Assembly (NCBI GenBank): GCA_021234155.1
Contig: JAJEKV010000270.1
Coordinates: forward strand, 62,001-126,000
Direction: 5' to 3'
DNA length: 64,000 bases
Source of the DNA: Isoetes taiwanensis
Taxonomy: Eukaryota > Streptophyta > Lycopodiopsida > Isoetales > Isoetaceae
Every line of letters starts with the position of its first letter. The first letter of the stretch is position 1. Below the pieces are notes generated by a model, which worked only from the letters and a program-made list of their open reading frames with translations, was not told where the DNA came from and made no database searches. The translations under genes were made by a program, and so were the position numbers. Below, piece after piece: positions 1 through 12,824 of the stretch.

Positions 1-1873
1 AAGTAGGAAATGTTTTCGAATGGCTATCTACACCACTTTCTATTACTACATGTCAATGTTAAAATTGAAATAATGACGTGTGCATGTGGTCGCAATGTCT
101 TTGTTTTACTTAGATTTATAGTTACTGTAACAAACTTCATAATGGCAAGAAATTTATAGGCAATGCAATAGCAAGAAATTGCGGGGCAACTGAAGATTAG
201 CAAACTCAAGTGACACTATCTATGACAATCAAAAAACATATTACTTGTCTGCCATTGTCGAACTTCATCTAACATGGGGGCTGTACAACAGTGCCAATGA
301 GTATAGCCTAACAGTTAACAAAGACACAACTTACAAAGACACATCTTACAGTCTAGTGTTATAGAATCATATGATAGAAAAATAACAATTTGCTAGTGCT
401 AATGAGTATAGCCTAACAGTTAACGAAGACATATCTTATAGACAATTTGCTTTTACACGTGAATAGTAATGCAGATAAAGAACAATTTGTACCTTATATG
501 CACAGGGTGCCCAAATTTGTCTTTTATTGAAGTACTAATCAGAATCTGGGTTGCTAATATGAGACCAAGATTGGATTCAGAATTCAGGGCATCATCGCTG
601 TCTTCCATTCAGTGCTAAGTGAGAAGGCAAAACTGATTTTCATATTGAACAAAATAATAGCTGTGCATGGTCCGTTAAGTAAAACCATTTAACCACTTCT
701 AATTTGACATGGCAGATACATGAACATCATGGGCAGCATCAAGCAACCTTTTAAAATATAAATGCTACTTTGGACCATGTATAACATGGTTTTTTTTTAA
801 AGCTACAAAGAAGTTGGTTTTTTGTTGGAAGAGTTTTTGAGTGCCACCATCATTCAAGATTGGTGGCTATGTACCTTGAGCAATGCCACATGCTGATCTG
901 TTGAGCAAGAGAATAAATGGAAGTAGATGTGCCATCTTCATGTCAAACAAAAGATAGTGTATCACAAATAATCCTCTACTGTACTTGATTGAATTCTGAT
1001 AATGCAACAGACCAATTAGTGGGCTAGATCATTTGCTCCACATGTAGCTAACTTTTGGATTTGGTGCCTCGAGTATTATTTGCTTTCTAACTGAACATAT
1101 ATAGAAATGGCCTGCATAAAAGGGAAGCTATTACTATTTTATAACATAATCTATGCACTGCTGTAAACTCCTTACACATCATTTACCAAATATTATCTAT
1201 TTATGCAGAATTGACCTGCCGAATTGACTTCCTCTAGCAATGCATAAAGTAGCAACGATCTATATATATAACCAAGTCTGTAGCCAGTGTAAAAAGGAAA
1301 AGAGTCTCTAAGTTAACATACAAATGATTCAAGATCGGGGGAGGTAAGAATAGCAAAATGCTATCTATTTGAGATGCATAAAGTAGGGATTCAGAAAATA
1401 CAGCCGAGTTAGATTATATGTGCATGTGCATGTGGATGTGGGCTCACTAAACTGAGTCGGGTGTAAGTCTCAAAAGATTGTAGTATCATTCTTAAATTAG
1501 AAAGGGACTTCGTCATAAGTTGTAATGGTGGTCTTTGGGATATGCTTTGAATTCTTGGGTAGAAAAACTCACATGGACTCCAGTGAGAAGATGGGAAGTA
1601 AAGAACTCTTTCTATGTGCAAAGCCAGTTCTACCAAACAATAAATATCTTACCAGTGGTCCTACATCCACGTTGGCAAAACACATATGCAAATTGCATAA
1701 AAAAACAAAGAATGAGATACTAATGTAGGTTGAAGAACTATGTGATAACCTCTAGGTGTTGGGGAGGTAAATCATATATATGTCTGGTTCACAAACCTCA
1801 GATAGTACTAAGGTACTAAGGTACACTTCAATAAGCAAGCACGCTTTTCTAGTAGTAAATATATTGCATTGCA

Positions 1874-1991
1874 TAGCATGTTGGATAGATGTACCCTGAA
1901 ATGTGGAGATCCCTCTCATTCCTCAATGTAATTAGCATGTTGGATAGATGTACCCTGAAATGTGGAGATCCGTCTCATTCCTTACTGTAAT
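1874..1991. repeat. Two-copy 59-bp tandem repeat
   Basis: The segment starting TAGCATGTTGGATAGATGTA is present at 1874 and again at 1933 with one visible substitution in the shared core (CCCTCTC against CCGTCTC). The near-identity points to a recent slippage or unequal-exchange duplication. No function is suggested. Confidence 0.9.
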
Positions 1992-2804
1992 TATAGAAGC
2001 ATTTACATGTCAGCTTGTACAGGGGCTTATATGTTCTTATCATGAAGTTGCAAAAAGTTACTTCAGAAAATAGATGAATCAAATGTCCAGGAGATGTTCC
2101 TTGTGGCAAAGGTGGTGACTGACTTGAGCCTAGGTAAATTACTATCCGTATTATCTAAGTATAAATGCATATAAGGGGGTGGGAATGAGGCATGCAAAAG
2201 TTCTGAACAAATCAGATTGGAAGCCTGATTTTGCAAGGGAAATAATGGTTAAATAATATAGCAAGAAATGCAACGAATAAATACAGAATACAAACTACGC
2301 ACCTTATGGGTCATGGAGCTTGAATGCATTCACTAAGTGAGCAGAATGATTATTGGACCAAATAATATTTTGTTGCTGCTGCAAAATAAGTGCAAGGACA
2401 TTATAAATGATCTTCAATGGACAAACTTGCTATCAATAGAGAGATTATCCAATGCTTAAAAAATCAGTTAAGAAAAACTTCGTTTAGGCATGTCTTTCAA
2501 ATCGACCTTCAGCAAACATGTGTGCCCTTGTTGATAGACACAAAACTTTTGCAAAAATAGAGTACCATGGGAGATCCTTAAACTATTGGTGACTACGTTT
2601 TTGTAGCAAACTAGGTGCAACAATAAATACCAACCACTTCTAAGTACATCATGTTGAAATCGAATCTTGACATGTATTTCCATCTTGCAGTCAATTCTTG
2701 TCTCTGGTTCTTGATATGCCATCCTTATGTGTAATGCAATCAATATCACTATGCTTTTCAATAGATTTTTCTCCTAAGAACCTGAAGCTGTAAGGGTTTA
2801 TCCA

Positions 2805-2846
2805 GGTCCTTGCCCACAATTGAACGTCCTTGCCCACAATTGAACG
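2805..2846. repeat. Two-copy 21-bp tandem repeat
   Basis: GTCCTTGCCCACAATTGAAC is present twice in direct succession. It lies in otherwise unassigned DNA. Confidence 0.85.
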
Positions 2847-3515
2847 CAATAGACCATGCGAGAAAAAAAAAAGACATAGCCTTGAGTAGAAAAGATGCTA
2901 AAGCGTTGAGTAACCACTAAACCTGTCCTTCAAGTTTTTGTAATTTTCACTTTTGAAACATATCCATCTTTGCAGCGGCAAGTGCAGCAAATCTACTTAA
3001 AGTGGACATATATTTCTAGTGCTAAGATCGTTAAGGTGTGTGCATCTAACATCTAGCATTGTTAAGGTTTCAAACCATTTGACAATAGCGTCTAGCGTTT
3101 CTGCATAGCAAAGACTAAAGTTGCAGAACATTGAATAATACATGAGACGAAGAACAGAAACTGCATGCACTTTCTTATTTCCAAATGTAAGAGTAGTTAT
3201 GGAGTATAAGATGCATGTACGTAGATAAAGGCACAATGAGGTTACAATATGTCAAGACTGAGTGGAGAGCTCCTACTTCTATGTTTCTCTTACATGCAGA
3301 AACTTGGATGCTAATATTGAATTTAATAGCATGAAAAACAAATCCTGCATCTACGGGGTCTAAAGTCTTAATTCTGTTAAAGCTTCTCACGTCTATGGCT
3401 AAAATAGAAATGCAGAAGCTAAACCTCAAGGTACTTGGACCTCTGTTCTCAAATAATGTTTAGAAGATGTCCTTGAAGTTTGCTCTCTCTAAAAAGCATC
3501 AGACGTGCACTAACT

Positions 3516-5895
3516 ACATAAAAGACAGGAAGTGGATTTGGAGAAATGACTTACATAGAACATGCAACAAACTTTAAGTCTCATCAAGGCATCACACTGA
3601 GAATGCTTCTTTTGAAGCATGTAACGGTTTAAACTTTTGACAGTTCAGCTATTTTGGGGGATTCAGAACTTGGGTGTTGGATCTGTCATCTGTTAATAAA
3701 GGAAGAAAAGTAGAAGGAAAATCAGACATCAATAGTGGCTTCAGTGTTTCTAGAGAACATAAGAAAGAAAATCTTCATAGCATATCTTAACATAGCTCCT
3801 TGGCACATACCTTCTAAAATCCAGTGGAGAAATAGCCCACACTGAGAAGTATCGACTTTTTGTTGCAAGCATGGAGTTTCTTTGATCGAAGAGAGCTTGC
3901 ATGCAAATCTTTCATAGATAGCAGAGCTGGGATGACGTATGCCAAAACCAAAGCAAAACGCTATTGCTTATAATGTAAAAATCATATAGGCAGGCCCACA
4001 GCAAGAAACGTACCAAATCTGCAGACTCTGTGACCTGTAAAGTTAAAAGTGCTATATAAGATCTTGTGCTCCATCATTTTATAATACAATATGTGCGCAT
4101 ATATTTCAACGTAAAAGTATCAGAATTGTATAGAGAGTAAATACATCATATATTTAAAAAGCTTACTGCAGATACCATATCCATTTCACCAAGAAGTTTG
4201 TGAGAAGAAAACTCTTACCAGATGGTAGAAAATTTGCAGATAGCGAATCATGAAAAGAAGCTGCCGCAACAAATACAAAAAAATGGAAGTTAACTCATAT
4301 TTTGCTCGCTTCCATTCTAGAATCGATGTCTTCCACGGCATAATAGAGGGTAAAGGAATTAGGAACAATGCCATTGAGCTTTCAATCAATAATAGGACCA
4401 CGCTTCTAGATTATGCACACCTCTAGATGATTTCATGAATGCATCCTCTGAGGCAGGCCATAGCTCGCAATCGTGGCATGGCATGCACCAGCCTTCCTCG
4501 CCAGCTGCAATCGAGCCCAAAGAGGAAATGGACTAAGAAATAGGGAACCTAAAATCATACGAAAAATTAGACCAAAAAAAACTTCCTTCGATTTTTGGAT
4601 AGCCGGAATTATTTACCGGCTGCCAAAACCATTACAACCTTAGGGAATCCACCTTTAAAAAAAAACCAAAAACTTTTCCTCTAAACATAAAAGATAGGAA
4701 GTGGATTTGGAGAAATGACTTACATAGAACATGCAACAAACTTTAAGTCTCATCAAGGCATCACACTGAAGAATGCTTCTTTTGAAGCATGTAACGGTTT
4801 AAACTTTTGACAGTTCAGCTATTTTGGGGGATTCAGAACTTGGGTGTTGGATCTGTCATCTGTTAATAAAGGAAGAAAAGTAGAAGGAAAATCAGACATC
4901 AATAGTGGCTTCAGTGTTTCTAGAGAACATAAGAAAGAAAATCTTCATAGCATATCTTAACATAGCTCCTTGGCACATACCTTCTAAAATCCAGTGGAGA
5001 AATAGCCCACACTAAGAAGTATCGACTTTTTGTTGCAAGCATGGAGTTTCTTTGATCGAAGAGAGCTTGCATGCAAATCTTTCATAGATAGCAGAGTGGG
5101 ATGGCGATGCCAAAACCAAAGCAAAACGCTATTGCTTATAATGTAAAAATCATATAGGCAGGCCCACAGCAAGAAACGTACCAAATCTGGATTTGAACCG
5201 TGGATAAGATAAGGATGCCAGAGATGCAGACTCTGTGACCTGTAAAGTTAAAAGTGCTATATAAGATCTTGTGCTCCATCATTTTATAATACAATATGTG
5301 CGCATATATTTCAACGTAAAAGTATCAGAATTGTATAGAGAGTAAATACATCATATATTTAAAAGCTTATGCACAGGATACCATATCCATTTCACCAAGA
5401 AGTTTGTGAGAAGAAAACTCTTACCAGATGGTAGAAAATTTGCAGATAGCGAATCATGAAAAGAAGCTGCCGCAACAAATACAAAAAAATGGAAGTTAAC
5501 TCTCATATTTTGCTCGCTTCCATTCTAGAATCGATGTCTTCCACGGCATAATAGAGGGTAAAGGAATTAGGAACAATGCCATTGAGCTTTCAATCAATAA
5601 TAGGACCACGCTTCTAGATTATGCACACCTCTAGATGATTTCATGAATGCATCCTCTGAGGCAGGCCATAGCTCGCAATCGTGGCATGGCATGCACCAGC
5701 CTTCCTCGCCAGCTGCAATCGAGCCCAAAGAGGAAATGGACTAAGAAATAGGGAACCTAAAATCATACGAAAAATTAGACCAAAAAAAACTTCCTTCGAT
5801 TTTTGGATAGCCGGAATTATTTACCGGCTGCCAAAACCATTACAACCTTAGGGAATCCACCTTTAAAAAAAAAACCAAAAACTTTTCCTCTAAAC
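3516..5895. repeat. 1.2-kb tandem duplication, two copies
   Basis: Copy 1 runs from about 3516 to 4686 and copy 2 from about 4685 to 5895, head to tail, with very high identity. Both begin with ACATAAAAGA(C/T)AGGAAGTGG and end with AACTTTTCCTCTAAAC. Copy 2 carries about 35 extra bases near 5188-5222, just after ACCAAATCTGGATTTGAACC, which copy 1 lacks. No coding potential is recognisable. The identity, including intron-like AT-rich parts, indicates a recent unequal exchange or an assembly duplication. Confidence 0.92.
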
Positions 5896-6872
5896 CGAAA
5901 AATCCAAACTTAAACAATAGGATAAGTTCATCTTTAAATTAAAAGTGTAATGGTTATCGAAGAATAAAATTGCTTTTCAAACTAATTTTCACTTGAATCT
6001 ATTTAGAATTAGACATTCCAAAAATATAAAGGTTCAATTTTCAGTGATTTAACAAATTTAAAATTTGGCAATGATAATTTCTAAATGAAATTTGATGGTG
6101 TGATAAGCGATTGACTTAAAACTATTATGAGAATTTTCACAACTTACAAATTTTTACACTTTTAAAAATACTTTAAAGAAAGTCTAGGTTCAGTTTATTA
6201 TCCATTAATTTTCAAATATTTTACTTCATCAAAAATAAACTATTCAATAGTTATTATTAAAACATAAACGTATTCAATTTCAATTTAAAATTATTATTTT
6301 TATATATTTTAAAAAAAAATACATTCTAAGCATACGGAGTTTCTTAGATAAGAATTTAATTCTAAAAGATTAAAGCGAATATTAGTTTAGAAAGCAATTT
6401 CATACTTTAGTTTCCATCATACTTTTGATCTAAAAATAAATTGAACAATTTACTAAAATCAACAAAATTAAAAATACATGTAATCTTATCATGACATTCT
6501 TGAAGCGTATCTATTAGATTTGAATAAGTCCAAATTTTGTTAAATATGTCATACATCAAATATTAACATCAAAGGGGAATGTGAGAAATTACTGATGTTT
6601 AATATTTTATCAATGGTGATTCATATGCAATGTATGCCAACAAAATTGCAAGGGCATCTATGCAGCATTTATGCCTACTTACTTTGCATCAAAGAAGATT
6701 CTTGCCTAGTGAAATTGCAAAAGCATCTTGCCTAGTGAAATCCAAAGGCATTTGCCTAGTTACTTAGTGCAAATGCATGGTCGATATTTTATGCCGAGAT
6801 ACTTTGGAAAGGTGACTTATGCCTAGTAGATTCAGATATTGGACCATTGCAATTCCTTGTCCTATATAATAA
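5896..6872. other. Very AT-rich DNA, no feature recognised
   Basis: I see no exon, repeat array or terminal repeat apart from a few short repeats of GCCTAGTGAAAT near 6700-6750. Long A and T runs dominate between 5900 and 6500. Confidence 0.6.
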
Positions 6873-7082
6873 AACCGTGATGTTTGTCCCTTCACCCCAA
6901 TCGACGGACCAAATTGCCTGTGGCATAAATCTAGACTCTTAAAATTATGCCATGTGGCATAAGCGTGGACCGTTAAACCGTGATGTATGTCCTTCCACCC
7001 CGATTGGCGGGCCAAATTATGCCACATGGCATAAAACTAGACCCTTAAAATTGTGCCACATGGCATAAACATGGACCATAAA
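6873..7082. repeat. Two-copy ~103-bp tandem repeat with CCATGTGGCAT palindromes
   Basis: A unit starting AACCGTGATGT is present at 6873-6975 and 6976-7082 with moderate divergence. Each unit contains ATGCCACATGGCAT-like palindromic words. The copies are more diverged than the other tandem duplications here, so this one is older. It may be part of a transposon end, but no paired terminus was found. Confidence 0.8.
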
Positions 7083-7399
7083 AAACGGAGGGGGGATGTA
7101 TAAATGTACCCTTTTCTTTCAGAGTGGCATATACAATTGGATGTATTTGCAAACAGACTAGAATCTTGCATTCGACAAACGAATTTAACATCAAGTCCTA
7201 ACTTCCTCGGGTCTGGCCACCTTTCTCAACTATGTTGCCATTAGGCATAAGGGTTTGTGGCCGCTAGTGTTTCTTAGGTCATAGCCACGTTTCTATTTGA
7301 TTTATAAGGGCCATATTTATGCATTTCATTTGATGAAGCATTGGCTGAGGATATAGCTTTATCTTGATTTGGGTTGATCCTGCCCTCTTAGATCACCAA

Positions 7400-7715
7400 A
7401 TGCGATCCCCTCTTTCAGGATCCCCACGCGAGATCCCCTCCTCTGGGATCCCACAGTTAACTGCATACTTGTTGACTTATTGCATAGTTTTGGCCAATTT
7501 TTTGCCGGATCGAAACGATACCATTGCAATAGCGCCGCTTCTACTTTCTTTCTCTCTACTAATCGTGGGGAGAAAATCCCACACAAAATTTTTATTTTTT
7601 TTTTCTATAAAGGTCGAGAATTTTGTGCGATCACAAGCAGATAAGATGAAATCCTCGCCCTTCGTGATCCCACCTCTTGGAGATCCCATCCTTCGGGATC
7701 ACACCTTCAGGATTC
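7400..7715. repeat. Split minisatellite of ~13-16-bp GATCCC units
   Basis: Words starting GATCCC and continuing with a pyrimidine-rich stretch and GG recur at about 7401-7455 (four units) and 7665-7715 (four units, some as GGGATCAC). About 210 bases of unrelated sequence separate the two blocks. An open frame of 127 codons crosses the region on the plus strand, but its residues simply reflect the repeat and match no family I know. Confidence 0.6.
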
Positions 7716-8880
7716 TTGAAGCCAGGATAAAAGTATCCTTGGACTGAAGCATTGTCCTCATTGGAACCCCTTTTGAAAATCGTTTTTTCATGAAGAGTAG
7801 GCTAGACCCTTATTCGATATTCCCTTCCTGTATTACCTCTTTGATCAGCATAGTTGCCCAGCCTGCCTATGTTCTCATGGCTTAAGAGGCCTTAAACCAG
7901 AAGGGCCTATGATTGTATTCAAAAGTAAAATTCAGCATATTGTCCTTAATCTTCGACAGGTATTGGAAAAAATAAATTTTGTGAATCGACTAATGCTTAG
8001 GCGTTCACGAAATATATGGAAAGAGTCGAGAGAATGCAACAAGGATCGATAAAAAAAAATGGCTTTCAATGCAAAAAAAAGATCATGGCCAGATTATGAC
8101 ATCAAATTTGTTTGGGTTCTATGAAGCAGGTCGTACAAGTTTGTTGCTCGGAGATGGAATGGGTGATGATTTCACAAAGTACTTTATGCATTTGTTTTTA
8201 CACAAACAATAGACAACGTAATGATTTCGTATTTATTTTGTTGTTGCAAGTGTTCTAGGGAACAAGGATTATGCAATTCTTGGAGTGTTTTGAGTTGATT
8301 AAATGGTGCTCTGATAGCTGACTACTATATGATTTTTCTGGCAGGTATGCGTTTCATTGTCATGTTACAATATGTCATCTAAAGAGGAAAAAAGAAAAGC
8401 ACATAGACATCCTGAACATAATGCTGAGAATGGCTAGAAAGCATTTGCATGTGCAAAAGATGATCTACTATGTATAGTCAACTTCCAAAATGCTATTGAT
8501 GATCTGCAACTCTGTTAGATGTTGTTCCAGAAAGGAAGTAAAACTGTTAAATTATTAGCAACAAGATTGTGTATTAAATGGGAGCAAATCATCGAAACGA
8601 GAGCAAAAGGAATATTCCTTAAAGATTCCTTTTTAAACAAAAAAAAAAGGGTAAAACGAGGTTAAAAAAAAGTTGCATGAAATTCTATTTTGACCCCCCC
8701 AAATGACTAGTTTTTTTGTGCAATGAAAGAATTGACTTTTTTAAAGTGACACTTTTCTTAGCAAATAGAATGTTCTTGAAGTATGTTTTTAGAGAGAAAC
8801 TCTAATTTCAGAGGATAAAATATTTAACAAAAAATTGAAGTAAAGTCTATAACTGAAATTGTAGTATTCTCAAAATTTGA
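7716..8880. other. No gene recognised
   Basis: This interval is AT-rich with scattered homopolymers, including a C7 run near 8694. I see no supportable exon, RNA gene or repeat. Confidence 0.6.
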
Positions 8881-8930
8881 AGATAAAATCTTCATATTCA
8901 CATGCAAAATTTACAGTCTTTTTCTAAGAC

Positions 8931-11250
8931 TCAGTTATGTACAAAAGTGCGAGGAGTGATGGAGGGATCCAGGACGTCATCATATTCATTTATGTCATCC
9001 TCATCACCTTCACTTTTTTCACTGTCACTCGAGGAAGTGCTTGAGTTGTCTTCCTCATCACTGTCAACAGATGGTGAAGCATTGTCACCACCACTCCCTT
9101 CTTCATGCTCTTCCTCGTTATTACAAGCTTTTTTAAGCAAATTGATAATTTGCTGGCGTAGACAACTGTCAAATTTCAATTTGAAATCATAGCACAATAT
9201 GTCACAGCACTTAAGTTCAGCTCATCCCTACAACCCACTTTCTTGGACTTCCTCCCTTTTCCTTGACTTCTCATTTCTAACTTATACCTACCTTCAAAAG
9301 CATTTTCTGAACATGTCGCAAGCCAGTGAATCTTGAGTTAGTTATTAAGCCTTCCTCATTGACTGTATCAAGAACTTTTGCTATCCAAAAAGGTCGACCT
9401 TTATCATCTTTCTCAGTTGAAAGAGCAATCAGCATACCTTTGGCAATTTTTGTGATATTGCCTTGAGGCTCATTCCTACGTCTTGGTCCGAGGTACATGA
9501 CTCGGTCTTTGTCTTCCGCTTCTGAAGGTGCTAATGTAGCATTGCTTGGACATGGGGTTGATGGAAGGTATCAGGCCATTGAAACGGTTCTTGCAACTGT
9601 CTTAGAGCTAGGTTTTCCAAGACATCTTTCTGTTCAAGAAAGAAATTTCTCAACCACATCTGATCTTCTTCTGAGAAGTACTTAAAGCCTGAGGAAATGC
9701 CATTTTCAATGGCTTTTAAGGATGTCAATGGGGTACTTTTCTTCTGTTTGGACTCCTTAGGATTTTTGAGAGGAAGTTGCTCAGCACGTTATATGAAGCA
9801 ATGGTCTGGAACAAATTTCAGGAAGTGCAATTTCTCTGGTGGACTCCAATCCTTAGTTGTGGTGTACTTCTTCCCCTGTAAGAAGCTTTGTCCATCCTTC
9901 AAGTAGAACTTGATGTGATGTTGAAAGGTAAGATCATCCAACTTGTTCACAGCTAGTTCTCTATCTGAACATTGAGGAAAAACAAACTCTCTAAAGTCAA
10001 CAGTCTCTTTAAGAAGCTCGACCACTGGAATAGGAGTGTAAGAATCTTCAATGATTCGATCTAAAGTAGGAAGAAAAAACTTTCTTCCTTCTAAGCCGCA
10101 CAGAAAATCTGCTGAACATCTGGTCAATCTGATCATGGGTGTGCCCTACAAGTAAAAACCGAGCTTTACTTTTCTGAAGATCCTTAGCTCTACTAGCATA
10201 GCACAATAAGCAAAGAGTGTTTGATTCTTGTACTCTCTTGTAGTGTTGTCAAGTTGTAGGTAGAGCACTGGTGGTAGTTGCTCTTGCTCGCACAAGACCT
10301 TGTTAAGAATTGTAATTGTCAGGTTCGGGTCACCATGCAAGTTTGGATATGTCAAAAATACTTGGCACTTTAGACTTCCTTTGAAGACCATGGCTCCTAC
10401 AAGGTGGACTTTAACAAGACATTCCTCTGGCACATCTTTTGGAATATTTAGGAAATGGGGTAGAGTTGTCTTTTTTTGATCCATTCCATCAATTACAATA
10501 GACATATATTGCAGTGGACGTTCGAGAGCTTTTTTCTGTGCTTGGCAAGCTTTCTTCTCTCTGCTGCTTGTGTCTGACAAGATTCTATTACACAATATCT
10601 GTAAAAGAAATCAGGTTAAAATATTTTCTTTAAAACAAGTGACAGATTAGAGGACTTGAGCTTACTTCTTTTGACCTCTGTCTTTGCAGTTTCTTGTTGA
10701 CTTTTTAATTCTGCACATCTTGAGCAAACAGACATTCTATGTCTCCTTGGAATTTTCACAAGGCCAAATTCACTTTTCTACAGTCTAGTGAAGTGTGAGT
10801 AAGAGATATGATGAAACTGAATACAAGTCTCTTTGTATTCGTTGAAGACATCTTTTTTTGTAATATTGTCTGTCAAATGATACATGTACTATTAGGCAAC
10901 TTCTCACATGTCTCTCTAAAATATTTCTCCATCCATGTCACAGCAGCCAGGGCATGCATGGTTACAACTCTTCTTGGACCATAGTGATCATCAATTGCTG
11001 GGTTTTTATCCAGTCTTTTGTGTATTCAAGACATTCTTGTGGACCCTAAACGGTGGACAACCATAAAGCATTTTTGGCTGAGTTGTTCACGGTTAATGTA
11101 GTGCAAGAAGGTGTTGTGGTCTGGTCTTACATGATAAGCTAAGTAGGCATTTTGGTCTACCAATGTCATTGAACTATAGTTGTCTCTAACTGCTCGTAAT
11201 TTAGCTATGTTAAATTTGTTGATGCAACCCAATGAGCAGCATTTAGTTCT
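8931..11250 (-). pseudogene. DUF7869-type transposon-associated protein, frameshifted
   Basis: Reading the minus strand downwards, blocks follow the order I know for DUF7869-type proteins. First comes a Cys-rich block at 11230-11030 (CCSLGCINKFNI, then LVDQNAYLAYHVRP). Next are a helical segment ending VTMHALAAVTWMEKYF (~10980) and a block with RRHRMSVCSRCAELKS (~10740). The core follows at 10595-10146, with YMSIVIDGMDQKKTTLPHF and LQLDNTTREYKNQTLFAYC, and then GHTHDQIDQMFSRFS (~10140-10095). Downstream lie KGRPFWIAKVLD (9420-9370) and a last exon with a long Ser/Asp/Glu tract (9197-8931). In this family the D..N and GHTH..ID motifs look like an RNase-H-fold nuclease; that is inference. One missing base at ~10147 breaks the GFYL/VGHTHDQ join and the frame shifts back soon after. 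It is a decayed copy or contains sequence errors. Confidence 0.7.
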
Positions 11251-11707
11251 CTCCGAGTCTCCTCATTTTTCTGCTCATCCATAAGGTTTCTCCTTTTACA
11301 GAGGAGCATGCTCTCAAAATAAAATCCACCTTGAATTTCTTTGAAGATTGGCTACATGTTATCTCGTTGTTCCTCGTTGGTATCTTCATCTTCGATGAAA
11401 CTTCTACTCTAGGGGTGACTTCCCTCATTCCGAAGTTGTGTGTTTGTAGAGGAAAACAGGACCACGTGAAGTTGTTCCTAAAAGGCGGTAGCACAGTGTT
11501 AAAGGATGGTGATGGCCCATAAGAGGTTGTGGCAGCAAATGTTCTTGTACCATCTTGAAAAGGAGTTCTTGCAAACATCTCCTTTATAGTGGACTTGATT
11601 TTTGTAAATCCATGTGTCACAAACCGCTGTGTGAACAGAGTACATGCCGTAGCATCGCCCTCATTTGTAGTGAAGTCCCCCGTGAGAGAAATTGTAGTGA
11701 ATCTCAC
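11243..11707 (-). CDS. Unknown 154-codon frame upstream of the DUF7869-type gene
   Basis: An open frame of 154 codons runs on the minus strand directly upstream of the Cys-rich block of the DUF7869-type gene and ends where that block begins. The predicted residues are Thr/Ser-rich with scattered Phe, and I recognise no domain. It could be the N-terminal exon of the neighbouring gene, but part of it overlaps another minus frame that also reaches the Cys-rich block. The function is unknown. Confidence 0.25.
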   Translation of the reverse strand: MRFTTISLTGDFTTNEGDATACTLFTQRFVTHGFTKIKSTIKEMFARTPFQDGTRTFAATTSYGPSPSFNTVLPPFRNNFTWSCFPLQTHNFGMREVTPRVEVSSKMKIPTRNNEITCSQSSKKFKVDFILRACSSVKGETLWMSRKMRRLGEN

Positions 11708-12163
11708 AGCCTTACGTGTTTTCAGCGTTCCTTGTATTTTTGCACCTAAGAGGGCTTAAACTATAAATGGCGGGGGTAGCTTGTTCTTAACCACTCGCTG
11801 TGGTGGAGCCTCTCAGGTCCCGGGGAGCAAAGATGTCTCAAACAGGTGGTGATGCTTTGGAAGGAGGTGCCAAAGGTAATCGGCTTCCACCGGACTTGGT
11901 GATGGTTGGAAAGGTGGTGGAAGTCCATTACGGCCGGACTCCTCGGAGTGTCTTCAAGAAGCAACAAGGATCTTGTAGAGGTAGGAGTCGGAGAATACCG
12001 GCCTTCGGGAGAAAAGACGTTGTTGCCAAGCCGCTTCCCTCGAACTAGATGAGCTTGAGACAACAAAAGGTCTTGGAAGTTTGTTCATGAAGCGTTCATC
12101 ATCGTGAATAACCGCAAATTAATGTAGAGATTTGAGAAACTTTCTCTCATGTAGAACTTTTCT

Positions 12164-12824
12164 TATTCCCGAATACAAGCCCACACAAAGACAAGTAGAA
12201 GTTCCCGTGAACGATTAAGTGAAAGGCAAACTAAAAGCTATTCTGGAATACAATCGAGCAAGACAAGAAGGCTAAATGTATTCCATTTCATATAGAATAT
12301 GAGCAAGATTAAAAGGGTTACCTTTAAAAGGAAATTTTGGCCCTCACTTCCTTATTCAGGTCTCTCGAGCTCTAGTCGCGCCAATTGCCTTCAATATTAA
12401 ATTCATAGACTGTATTCCGATTTGCATAGAGAAGACATGGACATGTGAGTGTAAAAAGCGCAATGTACTGTTGCTTATTCCGGAATAGGTTTTGGTTGAC
12501 CCAAGGAGCAAAAGTGTATTCCGGAATACACTTTTGGCTTTCTCACGGAAGCTAATGTGTATTCCGTAATACACTTTGCTTCAGAGGTAAGCCAAAGTGT
12601 ATTCGAATACCCTTTGGCTTCAGTGGAGAGTTGAAAGTGTATTCCGGAATACACTTTCGGTGTTGTTTGTAGGCAAGTTATAATTTTGAGAAAAATTTGC
12701 CTGCTTTTTGCTTTGAGGAGCCTGTTTTCCAACACATTTTAGACAACAAAAAACCCCTAAATGCATTGAAATTGTTGTGGAAAAGTTTTAAAAACCAAAA
12801 TTCTGTTTTTTTATTCCAGAATAA
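12164..12824. repeat. Cluster of TATTCCGGAATA palindromes
   Basis: Perfect or near-perfect inverted repeats centred on TTCCGGAA recur at 12164-12175, 12239-12250, 12476-12487, 12509-12536, 12555-12575, 12599-12610, 12633-12658 and 12811-12824. The copies at 12509-12536 (28 bp) and 12633-12658 (26 bp) are exact palindromes built around AAGTGTATTCCGGAATACAC. They lie in non-coding DNA just upstream of the ParB-like exons, and more copies occur in the introns of the same gene. Possible roles are binding or methylation sites or a hairpin-forming minisatellite; none is shown. Confidence 0.85.

Larger units (their letters stand above)
1..3515. other. Non-coding AT-rich stretch with short tandem duplications
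   Basis: No reading frame here resembles a known protein and I see no convincing exon. It contains small local duplications: a segment around AATGAGTATAGCCTAACAGT occurs near 297 and again near 400, a 59-bp unit is repeated at 1874-1991, and a 21-bp unit is repeated at 2805-2846. It could be intergenic DNA or a long intron. Confidence 0.6.

Noticed and set aside
5160-5240. tRNA gene on the minus strand
   Set aside because: Only a B-box-like word is present; no A-box, anticodon arm or cloverleaf pairing could be made out.
7364-7747. 127-codon plus-strand frame
   Set aside because: It crosses the GATCCC minisatellite and has no recognisable domain or splice context; an overlapping opposite frame is equally open.
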